In this document: positions 51,744-59,328 of the stretch, in pieces
Numbering within the stretch: the first letter of the stretch is position 1
Layout of the letters: every line of letters begins with the position of its first letter
DNA from: Candidatus Methylaffinis lahnbergensis
GTDB taxonomy: Bacteria; Pseudomonadota; Alphaproteobacteria; Rhizobiales; Beijerinckiaceae
NCBI GenBank assembly: GCA_002890675.1
Contig: PEFW01000009.1
Span: 1-64,000, forward strand
Direction of reading: 5' to 3'
Length of the DNA stretch: 64,000 nucleotides
The notes under the pieces: generated by a model
Told to the model about the DNA's origin: nothing
Databases searched by the model: none
Seen by the model: the letters and a program-made list of their open reading frames with translations, nothing else
Program-made: the position numbers and the translations under genes

Positions 51744-53615
51744 ATGAGTATCGAACCCGACTTCGTCTTTCTCGATGGTAAGATCACGACGCTTGATCGC
51801 GCCAAGTCCGAGGCTCAGGCGCTTGCGATCAAGGATGGCAGAATCACTGCAGTTGGAAGTGACCGCGAGATCGGGCCACTGGCGGGACCGAGCACGAAGA
51901 AGATCGAATTAGGTAAACATCGCGTCGTTCCCGGACTGATCGACAGCCATACCCACATCATCCGCGGCGGTTTAAGCTATAACATGGAGCTGCGCTGGGA
52001 CGGCAGGCGTTCGCTCGCCGATGCCATGCGCATGCTCAAGGAGCAGGTCGATCGCACGCCGGCGCCGCAATGGGTTCGGGTAGTCGGAGGGTTCACCGAA
52101 CACCAGTTCGTCGAACGGCGCCTGCCGACGCTCGACGAGATCAACGCGATCGCGCCGGATACCCCGGTCTTCATTCTGCATCTTTATGACCGCGCGCTCC
52201 TCAACCGGGCCGCCCTTCGCGCGGTGGGATACACCAAGAACACGCCCGAATTTGCCGCGTCCGAATTAGTTCGTGATGCGGATGGGGAGCCGACCGGACT
52301 CCTCATTGCCAAGCCGAACGCGACCATCCTTTACGCGACACTGGCAAAGGGTCCGAAGCTTCCCCCCGAATATCAGAAGAACTCGACCGTGCACTTCATG
52401 CGTGAGGTGAATCGTCTTGGCATCACCGGCGTGATCGATGCCGGCGGCGGTTCGCAGGCTTACCCGGACGACTACCGGATCATCGAAGAGCTGCATCGCG
52501 AAGGAAAACTGACGATTCGCATCGCCTACAACATGTTTACCCAGAAACCGAAACAGGAACTGCAGGATTTTGCGACTTGGACCAAGCAACTTAAACCTGG
52601 CCAGGGCGACGATATGTATCGCAACAATGGCGGGGGCGAGATGCTGGTCTACAGCGCAGCGGACTATGAGGATTTCCGGGTCGAGCGACCAAACATGCCG
52701 CCGAGTATGGAAGCCGATCTCGAACCCGTCGTCCGTGTTCTTGCCCAGAACCGCTGGCCATGGCGGCTACATGCGACCTACAACGAGACGATCACCCGGG
52801 CGCTCAACGTGTTCGAGAAAGTGAACCGCGACGTACCATTCGCAGGTCTGCACTGGTTCATCGATCATGCCGAGACGGTCGATGATCGTAATATCGACCG
52901 GATCACCAAGCTCGGCGGGGGGATCGCGGTCCAGCACCGCATGGCCTATCAGGGCGAGTATTTCGTCGAACGGTATGGCCACAAGGCCGCCGAGCGCACG
53001 CCTCCCATCCGCCGCATGATGGAAATGGGTGTCCCGGTCGGCGGCGGCACGGATGCCACGCGCGTGGCCTCATACAATCCGTGGGTTTCGCTCTTCTGGC
53101 TCGTCACGGGGAAAACATTGGGCGGGTTTGCCATGTATCCCACCGCGAACCGGCTCGACCGTGAGACAGCGCTGCGGCTATGGACTGAGGCCAATACCTG
53201 GTTCTCAACCGAGTCAGGCAAGAAGGGGCAGATCAAGAAGGGTCAGCTCGCCGACCTCGCGGTCCTTTCGGACGATTATTTCTCCGTACCCGAGGATGCC
53301 ATTCAGGACATCACGTCCGTCCTCACGATCGTCGACGGCAAGCCTGTGCACGGCGACTGCGACTTCAAGGATCTCGCGCCGCCGCTACCGGCGCCGATGC
53401 CCGACTGGTCGCCGGTCCGGAGCTACGGTGGTTATCGGCCGCGAACCCCGGAAGAATCCCAAGGCAAATATGCCTTCGCTGCTCTGGCTTGTGGATGCAG
53501 CAATTCCTGCAACGTTCATGGACACTCCCACGCGAGTGCGTGGGGTGCCGATGTGCCGGTATCTGACGAGAAGGCGTTCTGGGGAGCGCTCGGCTGCTCT
53601 TGCTGGGCCTTTTGA
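51744..53615 (+). CDS. YtcJ-like metal-dependent amidohydrolase
   Basis: 623 residues. A beta-sandwich start (FVFLDGKITTLDRAKSEAQA) leads to GLIDSHTHI, the HxH metal motif of amidohydrolases. Later metal-site histidines appear in HATYNET and HWFIDHAETVDD, with GTDATRVASYNPW near the end. Substrates of the family are diverse amides. The last ~45 residues are an unusual Cys/His-rich tail (CGCSNSCNVHGHSH, LGCSCWAF) that could bind a metal or mark an export or fusion relic. There is no signal peptide. Confidence 0.88.
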   Translation: MSIEPDFVFLDGKITTLDRAKSEAQALAIKDGRITAVGSDREIGPLAGPSTKKIELGKHRVVPGLIDSHTHIIRGGLSYNMELRWDGRRSLADAMRMLKEQVDRTPAPQWVRVVGGFTEHQFVERRLPTLDEINAIAPDTPVFILHLYDRALLNRAALRAVGYTKNTPEFAASELVRDADGEPTGLLIAKPNATILYATLAKGPKLPPEYQKNSTVHFMREVNRLGITGVIDAGGGSQAYPDDYRIIEELHREGKLTIRIAYNMFTQKPKQELQDFATWTKQLKPGQGDDMYRNNGGGEMLVYSAADYEDFRVERPNMPPSMEADLEPVVRVLAQNRWPWRLHATYNETITRALNVFEKVNRDVPFAGLHWFIDHAETVDDRNIDRITKLGGGIAVQHRMAYQGEYFVERYGHKAAERTPPIRRMMEMGVPVGGGTDATRVASYNPWVSLFWLVTGKTLGGFAMYPTANRLDRETALRLWTEANTWFSTESGKKGQIKKGQLADLAVLSDDYFSVPEDAIQDITSVLTIVDGKPVHGDCDFKDLAPPLPAPMPDWSPVRSYGGYRPRTPEESQGKYAFAALACGCSNSCNVHGHSHASAWGADVPVSDEKAFWGALGCSCWAF

Positions 53616-53775
53616 GACGAGCCAACCGGAGTAAAGCATGATGACAGTGATCGTTGCGGCACTGCTGAGCTTCAATCAAAGTCAGCCACGGTCTGTTCGC
53701 TCAAAATACAGCCGGGCCTGTCACTTGTAGCGATAAAACCTCGTACATGTCTGGAAGGGCTATTTGGAGAGCCTG

Positions 53776-53952
53776 ATGTCGAGCAGAAAAGTTAACGGTC
53801 AGGAGACGGTCAATATGGAAACCGTGATCGATACCGGGGCGGATGTCTTGATCGATCTTCTCATACACCGGTGGGGAATTCGGCACGTGTTCGAATACCC
53901 TGGCGATCGGATTCAACGACGTGATCGAAGCACTTCGACGCCGACGTGACAG
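53776..53952 (+). pseudogene. N-terminal fragment of a TPP-dependent pyruvate oxidase (PoxB-like)
   Basis: VIDTGADVLIDLLIHRWGIR, then HVFEYPGD, is the TPP-enzyme N-terminus. A one-base shift restores GFNDVIEALRRRRD. It stops where the cupin fragment begins. It complements the internal piece at 47455-47822, which starts about 60 residues further along the family, although on the other strand. Confidence 0.75.
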
Positions 53953-54189
53953 ATGTTCAGCTCGCACGGGCGCCATCGGACGGAAGTTTTCGAGGCTGGT
54001 AACACCGGCTATATCCCAATGGGCTATGGCCACTCGATCGAGAATGCGAGCGACAAGGAAGGGGCAGAAGTCCTCATCGGCTTCAACTCGGGGCAATTAC
54101 CAGGGGATCAATCACTCGACTTGGCTCGCCGCGACCCGTCCTACTTGTTCGAGGCCAATGTCGCCTTGACACCGGACGCGACGCAGTAG
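53953..54189 (+). pseudogene. C-terminal fragment of an oxalate-decarboxylase-like cupin
   Basis: 78 codons: HGRHRTEVFEAGNTGYIPMG, YGHSIENASDKEGAEVLIGF and DLARRDPSYLFEANVAL match the second cupin half of OxdC-like proteins, with its GYGH metal region. It lacks the preceding strands. It is distinct in sequence from the intact oxalate decarboxylase at 45998. Confidence 0.65.
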
Positions 54190-54236
54190 CTGCCACGGCG
54201 CCAGCAGTTCGTGGTCCCAACGGAAGGCCCCGACGC

Positions 54237-55244
54237 ATGATAAAAACCGCAGAGATCAACCAGCGCCTGCTTGAGGACTTGCCTGTCATCCGGCTGCCGA
54301 AATTCGTCCCGCCTAGCGGTGGCCTGTCTATCTGGTGGATGGGGGACGATAGAATTACGTTCCAGGCCATCAGCACCGATACGGCCGGTGCCTACGCCTT
54401 CTGGGTGGACGAGCCGCCCGGACATGTCGGGCCGCCGAAACACGTGCACAGCCGTGAGGAGGAGGGGTTCTACATCATCGAAGGGCAGGTGGAGTTCCGT
54501 GCCGGTCATATCGATGCGGTGCTGACCAAGGACACCTTCATCGCATTGCCGAAGGGAATTCCACATTCCTGGATCAACACCACGACCGGCGACGCGAGGC
54601 TAATCACCTTCACCGCCGGGGCCGGCAACGAGGGATTCTTCCTCATGCTTGGGGCTCCAGGCGTCGGGCCGGCGGGGCCTCGGGCAACGCTGCCGTTGGA
54701 GGAGATCAACGCGCGAACGCGCCGTTACGGCGTCACGTACATGGAGACCACTGACAATCCGCTGGACGGTGCGCTCGAGATCGGTGCCGGGCGCAGTCCC
54801 ACGGTTGTCCGGCCAGCCGAGGGCGAGCGGCACCATGCCGGCGGTGTCGTCTACTCGGTGAAGGCCTGTGGATCCGCGACCGCGAAGGCCTACACGCTGA
54901 TCGAGGTGCACATCGAGCCGGACGGCATCATGCCGTCACATCGCCACGCGGCGTTTGAGGAGGGCATGTATGTCCTTGACGGTAGCGTCCGCGCGACCCT
55001 CGACGGTGAAACCTATGAGGCGACCGCCGGCTCGTTCCTGATCATTCCCTGGGGCCTGCCGCACGAGATCCGGAATACGGAGGGCAGCGCCGCGCGGCTA
55101 TTGCTGCTGAGCGTTCCCGGCGGTGTGGAGGACTATTATCGCGCTGCCTGCAGGCCATTCCCCGACGGCCGATGGCAGGACGACCTCGAGACGGATCTGG
55201 CCCGCCTCCGCACGGTCGGCCTTCGTTTCGGGGTCTTCGAATAG
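54237..55244 (+). CDS. Bicupin dioxygenase-like protein (quercetinase/pirin-type)
   Basis: 335 residues with two cupin domains. Domain 1 has PPKHVHSREEEGFYIIEG and ALPKGIPHSWIN, and domain 2 has MPSHRHAAFEEGMYVLDG and IPWGLPHEIRN, each with the His-x-His/Glu/His metal triad. This is the architecture of quercetin 2,3-dioxygenase-like enzymes; substrate unknown. It is the first gene of a compact three-gene unit; the propeller gene starts 58 bp downstream. Confidence 0.85.
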   Translation: MIKTAEINQRLLEDLPVIRLPKFVPPSGGLSIWWMGDDRITFQAISTDTAGAYAFWVDEPPGHVGPPKHVHSREEEGFYIIEGQVEFRAGHIDAVLTKDTFIALPKGIPHSWINTTTGDARLITFTAGAGNEGFFLMLGAPGVGPAGPRATLPLEEINARTRRYGVTYMETTDNPLDGALEIGAGRSPTVVRPAEGERHHAGGVVYSVKACGSATAKAYTLIEVHIEPDGIMPSHRHAAFEEGMYVLDGSVRATLDGETYEATAGSFLIIPWGLPHEIRNTEGSAARLLLLSVPGGVEDYYRAACRPFPDGRWQDDLETDLARLRTVGLRFGVFE

Positions 55245-55302
55245 CACGGAGCCGAAACCCCTGTCAGTCGCCTGTACCCACCTAGGAATTGAGGAGTGAC
55301 CC

Positions 55303-56253
55303 ATGGAAGATGCCAACTTTGCGACAGGTAGCAGTGGTCTTATTGCGGTGGACAAGATCGGCAACCAGATCCTGTTCCTCGATCCCCGGACATTTGCAAC
55401 CGCGCTCACGCTTGATGCATTTGCGCCGCGTGTTCACGAGCTGGCAATATCGTCTGACCATCAGACCGCCTATGTTCCGATCTACGGCGACGGGATTCAC
55501 GGCAAGAATCCACACCCTGGCCATCTGATCGCCTTGTTCGATCTGGTGGCTCGGCGGCATGCCGGCGATTTCAGCACCTACCCGTATCTCGCACCCCACG
55601 GACTGCGGTGGGGCCCGCAGGGACAGCTGTACTGCGTGTGCGAGAACAGTGGCGTCGTGCTTGAGATGGATGCCGGTACCGGTATCATTCGGCACGTGAT
55701 CGAGGTCGGCTCCGATAAGGCCCATCGCATCGAGGTGACGCCGGACGGGTCCAAGCTGTACAGCGAGAACGAGGAGGATACATTCGGCAGCGTCATCGAC
55801 CTCAAGGCGCGCAAGCGGATTAAAAAGATTCCTGCGCCAAATGGATTGGCGGGCATTGGCATGTCGCCGGATGGCAAGACGATCGTGCTCGTGGATGCGA
55901 AGCAGCCGCAGATCATGGTGGTAGACACTGCGACCGACGAGATCGTGCGGACTGTGCGGCTGGAGGGGCATGAGAAGGCCGCCCAGATCGCGCGCTACAG
56001 CCCGGACGGGAAGTACCTGATCGTCACAAGCTACGACGCACCGCTGGGTACGATTTTCGACGCCAAGCTCGAGACGCAGAAACTCCTGCAGCTCGGCAGG
56101 GGGCCGATGAACATGGCCTTTCATCCGGACGGTCGTATCCTGCTGACCGCCAACCACGATGCCGGCAGCCTGGCGGTGGTCGACCTGGAACGAGCCGAGG
56201 TGCTCCGCACTGTGCCGGCCGGTGTCGGCATCGAAACCCTCTCCTTTTATTGA
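55303..56253 (+). CDS. YVTN/lactonase-like beta-propeller protein, cytosolic
   Basis: 316 residues with repeated YVTN-type blades (IEVTPDGSKLYSENEE, IGMSPDGKTIVLVDAK, ARYSPDGKYLIVTSYD, MAFHPDGRILLTANHD). No signal peptide or lipobox is visible, unlike most YncE proteins. A lactonase-type function (relatives of 6-phosphogluconolactonase) is possible but catalytic residues cannot be assigned. The next gene begins 7 bp after its stop, indicating an operon. Confidence 0.85.
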   Translation: MEDANFATGSSGLIAVDKIGNQILFLDPRTFATALTLDAFAPRVHELAISSDHQTAYVPIYGDGIHGKNPHPGHLIALFDLVARRHAGDFSTYPYLAPHGLRWGPQGQLYCVCENSGVVLEMDAGTGIIRHVIEVGSDKAHRIEVTPDGSKLYSENEEDTFGSVIDLKARKRIKKIPAPNGLAGIGMSPDGKTIVLVDAKQPQIMVVDTATDEIVRTVRLEGHEKAAQIARYSPDGKYLIVTSYDAPLGTIFDAKLETQKLLQLGRGPMNMAFHPDGRILLTANHDAGSLAVVDLERAEVLRTVPAGVGIETLSFY

Positions 56254-56260
56254 GGCGAAC

Positions 56261-57301
56261 ATGACGGACTGGATCAAGGCGGCCCACGATGCCACGTATA
56301 TCGTGCCCGGCTTCACCTTCGCGGATGGTGGGGAGCTGGACCTGCGGCTGCATTACCGGACACTCGGAGTTTTGGCTCGCGACCGCAGCAATGCCGTCCT
56401 GATGCTGCATGGAACCACTGGCGGCGGCGGGCAATTCTTGCAGCCGAGTACTGCTGATTTCCTGTTCGCTGCAGGCCAGCCACTCGATGCCGGCAAGTAC
56501 TTCATCATCTTGCCAGACGCCATTGGGCACGGCGGCTCCAGCAAGCCGAGTGACGGATTGGAGACGGCCTTCCCACGTTACTGCTACGCCGACATCGTTG
56601 AAGCGCAACTTCGTCTCGTGACGGAAAGGCTCGGATTGGAACGGCTCCGCCTGGTTTTGGGTACGAGTATGGGTGGCATGCAGACCTGGATGTGGGGCGA
56701 GCGCTACCCGGAAATGATGGACGCCCTGCTGCCGATTGCGAGCCTTCCCGAACGTGTCGGTGGTCGAAACCTGCTCTGGCGCCGGCTGCTCATCAAGATC
56801 ATCCAGCTTGGCGAGGACGAGCGGCGTGGCGCCTCCACACGGCAACCGCCGAGCCTTGGTCTGGCCTGGAACCTCTTCGAGCTCATGGTGGGTAGCCCGG
56901 CCCGTCTGACGACCGAGTTCGCGAGACCCGGCGATGCAGACAGCCACATCCAGAGCGTCGCCGAAGAGGCGCTGAAGGTGGAGAAGGCCAACGACGTCAT
57001 CTGGGAGTTTGACGCATCTCGAGATTATGACCCTTCGGCCGGGCTGGGCCTGATCCAGGCGCCGCTGCTTGCTGTCAATTTTGCCGATGACGAACTCAAC
57101 CCTGTCGAGTTGGGTGGCCTCGAGCGCGCGATCGCGCTGGTAAAGTGGGGTCACGCCGTGACTCTTCCGGTTGGGCCGAAATCCCGCGGCCACCAGACCC
57201 TGAGAATGGCCGAGATCTGGCAGGACTATGTGCGGCAACTGCTGCATCAGACGGAAGCAAGTGCACTAAAGCAATCACCGCGCGGCAATGAGTGCGGATG
57301 A
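56261..57301 (+). CDS. MetX-like alpha/beta hydrolase (homoserine O-acyltransferase family)
   Basis: 346 residues. The nucleophile is in LVLGTSMGGMQTWMW (Gly-x-Ser-x-Gly), the acid in VNFADDELNP and the histidine in SRGHQTLRM. Overall features (HYRTLGVLARD, LMLHGTTGGGGQFL) match the MetX/HTA fold of acyltransferases and related hydrolases. Residues specific for homoserine could not be confirmed, so it may be a hydrolase. It starts 7 bp after the propeller gene. Confidence 0.82.
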   Translation: MTDWIKAAHDATYIVPGFTFADGGELDLRLHYRTLGVLARDRSNAVLMLHGTTGGGGQFLQPSTADFLFAAGQPLDAGKYFIILPDAIGHGGSSKPSDGLETAFPRYCYADIVEAQLRLVTERLGLERLRLVLGTSMGGMQTWMWGERYPEMMDALLPIASLPERVGGRNLLWRRLLIKIIQLGEDERRGASTRQPPSLGLAWNLFELMVGSPARLTTEFARPGDADSHIQSVAEEALKVEKANDVIWEFDASRDYDPSAGLGLIQAPLLAVNFADDELNPVELGGLERAIALVKWGHAVTLPVGPKSRGHQTLRMAEIWQDYVRQLLHQTEASALKQSPRGNECG

Positions 57302-57353
57302 CGCTCCGACTTCGGAGAATTGCCCACCAAGGCGCCGACCAACGCTGCAGTAG

Positions 57354-57569
57354 ACCGCGAGGTTCCCAACGAAACGCATCGAAGGCCTTGTCACCGATTT
57401 GCAGATCCCGGCAGCGTCGGCCGTGGAACGCGGGACCGGCGATTTGCGGGGCTTTGGATCGTGCGAGCATCAATTCCAACGCCGCGAACCAACGGCGCCC
57501 TATGCCATGGACGCTCTGCTCACCGCAATCGCCAAGGCCCGGGAATGGATCGACGACTTGTTTGAATGA
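57354..57569 (+). pseudogene. C-terminal fragment of a recombinase
   Basis: After a stop at 57351 the frame is open for 71 codons without an ATG start: RIEGLVTDLQIPAASAVERG, then PYAMDALLTAIAKAREWIDD. The last part resembles a segment of resolvase/invertase-type serine recombinases. Family assignment is tentative. Confidence 0.4.
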
Positions 57570-57583
57570 TTAATGTTTGACAT
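57500..57583 (-). pseudogene. Truncated gene start downstream of a micro-ORF
   Basis: AAAGGAGCATTTACT precedes an ATG reading MSNINHSNKS before running antisense through the recombinase fragment and stopping. The strong ribosome binding site and AT-rich codons suggest a real gene cut off at about 57570 by recombination. Confidence 0.4.
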
Positions 57584-57603
57584 AGTAAATGCTCCTTTTT
57601 ATC

Positions 57604-57678
57604 TTACTCTTTTCGAATAACTGATAAAAAAGAAGCACCAAAGGCAATTGCAAGCATAATAACCACAAACTCCAACAT
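57604..57678 (-). CDS. 24-residue hydrophobic micro-protein
   Basis: Reads MLEFVVIMLAIAFGASFLSV then IRKE: one membrane-spanning helix with a short basic tail. TTGAGGTAATTTTT gives GAGG 10 bases before the ATG. The truncated gene above starts 20 bp after its stop with its own good ribosome binding site, suggesting a two-gene unit. Small single-helix proteins of this kind often regulate or accompany membrane complexes. No family recognised. Confidence 0.5.
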   Translation of the reverse strand: MLEFVVIMLAIAFGASFLSVIRKE

Positions 57679-58443
57679 AAAAATTACCTCAAAATTAATA
57701 ATTATAACGTCTGTTTGAATGTCTTACTAGAGACATTTTACGGCGTGCGGTGCGATTTGTGGACCTCTCGATCCGAATCTTTGTCGATGATGTGCTCTCC
57801 AAAAAAGTAAAGCCGTCCGGGATGTGCCGAGCGCAGAAGAGCTTTTCGATGGATTCGATCGCTATTTTCAGTCAACGTAACTGGACACCGATGCAACTCG
57901 CGCCGCATCAAAATAGTTCCATCGACCTGCTTCAGTCTTCAAATATTTTTTGCCGGAGGGGTTGACGGCTACAATCTCACGGGGCGTTGTCACGTTCGTT
58001 GGGTTTACTCGTCAATAGTGCGGGACACTCACAGCCCGCATCTTTAAATATCAACGCTTTAGGGCGCTCATCACCGAGCCAAATCGGCTCAAAAGTCGCC
58101 TATTCTTGGCCAATGTGACAATGCCGCGACCCCCGAATGATGGCACATACCAGCTCTCTACGTCAAGTATATAATTGCATTTAAACCGTCATGTTGAAAA
58201 TTGGATTGCCCAACTATCCGGAGTTTTCACTTTTCTTTATCGAACGGTAATTTCGGTGGTATGGCTTCATCAAGCTCATAGCTTTACATCCACATTTTTA
58301 AGGCGCGTTCCGAGTCAGACATTCACAAGGCCTGAATACTCCAGCCTCGCCTGTCGCATAAAGTCCATTACGGAACGGAGTCGGCGTATAACATCGGCAA
58401 CCGACCGACCGCGGAGCGCAGTTTTAAATGCAATCCGTTAGGC
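57679..58443. other. AT-rich spacer without recognised genes
   Basis: Composition is strikingly AT-rich at 57570-57740 and mixed afterwards. Open frames at 57750-57965 and 58175-58441 show no family resemblance or ribosome binding sites. Probably foreign DNA joined by recombination. Confidence 0.4.
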
Positions 58444-58620
58444 CGTGACTTCCAGAATCAGACTATTATGATGGTCGGGGCCATATTCATTGACTGGACA
58501 TCGATTGGGTGAGCGCCCGTCTCCAAAGAGGGGGCAGGCGCGCGGCCCAAAAAGGCGAGGACGGCTCTGCCTTGCCCGAGGTTTTTTTATGATCTCCCGT
58601 GCGGCCAAACACTTCTTGAG
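58444..58620 (-). pseudogene. Decayed duplicate of the phosphoesterase 3' end
   Basis: Aligns with 59340-59520, the last ~60 codons of the calcineurin-like gene (for example YGPDHHNSLILEVTA against YGRDHHDSLILEITG), with many substitutions and small indels. It sits 0.9 kb to the left in the same orientation. Confidence 0.85.
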
Positions 58621-58625
58621 ACGAC

Positions 58626-58956
58626 TCACGCAATTTCGATAAGGCGCTCACCCCGTTCCAAGGCCTCGGTGAACCGTGGAAGTATCGGCTCGAACCAAAG
58701 CAGAAGCTCGCGCTTTCTCGTGTGCGCAATCTGATCCAGACGACAGGCGGTCCGCCCTTACCGAAAACGTTCGTTGAGCAAAATCCTCATCTTTCGAGAC
58801 GATGACAGCGCCAACGCAGGCAGCATACTCCCAAATCGCCTGGTCTTTCGCGCCGCCAAGCCCAATATCGGCGACATGTTCGGCCTCTTGTCCCCCGGCC
58901 GCAAGGTAGCGCGCAAGCGCTGGCGGCAATTGTGCGGCGACGAGGAAACGCATCAA
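58626..58956 (-). pseudogene. DUF5615 PIN-like toxin, frameshifted
   Basis: Starts MRFLVAAQLPPALARYLAAG, GQEAEHVADIGLGGAKDQAI and VIVSKDEDFAQR, the DUF5615 PIN-like core with acidic residues. Then frame is lost. PPVVWIRLRTR and, in the third frame, ELLLWFEPILPRFTEALERG followed by ERLIEIA continue the family to its normal end. At least two indels. It overlaps the DUF433 stop. Confidence 0.82.
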
Positions 58957-59178
58957 GCCACGGGCAAGACCGGGTGATAACTCTGACGCGCCGCATACTC
59001 GAGAACGGCGGAAATGTCCGCATCCTCAAGATACGGATAGTCCTCGAGTATCTCGTTACGTGAAGCGCCCGAAGCCAAAAGATCGAGAACGTCCTTCACG
59101 CGAATCCGTAAGGACCGAATGCTGGGGGCCTCCGCCACTTTGCTCCGGATCGACAGTGATACGATACAGCTCGCTCAA
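58953..59178 (-). pseudogene. DUF433 antitoxin, frameshifted near its start
   Basis: A TTG start after GGAGGCGGGCTG opens LYRITVDPEQSGG, and after a frame change RIRVKDVLDLLASGASRNEI and LEDYPYLEDADISAVLEYAA complete a DUF433 domain. The DUF5615 toxin gene overlaps its stop, the classic pair. With both genes broken the module is probably dead, unless both errors are sequencing artefacts. Confidence 0.8.
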
Positions 59179-59328
59179 CAGCCCGCCTCCTCTCGCCCGG
59201 CACGGTTTCTACAGTGCGCACGTGGCATAGCGCCCGGCTATCGAAAATCTCTCTAAACTTAATCATGCTTTTAAAATTTTTGGGAAACAATGCCGGGGCC
59301 ATTCGATTGTCCACCAATGAATTAAGCA

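Noticed and set aside
55282..57247. Two long minus-strand frames over the propeller and MetX-like genes
   Set aside because: Shadows; the plus-strand genes have clear motifs, ribosome binding sites and operon spacing.
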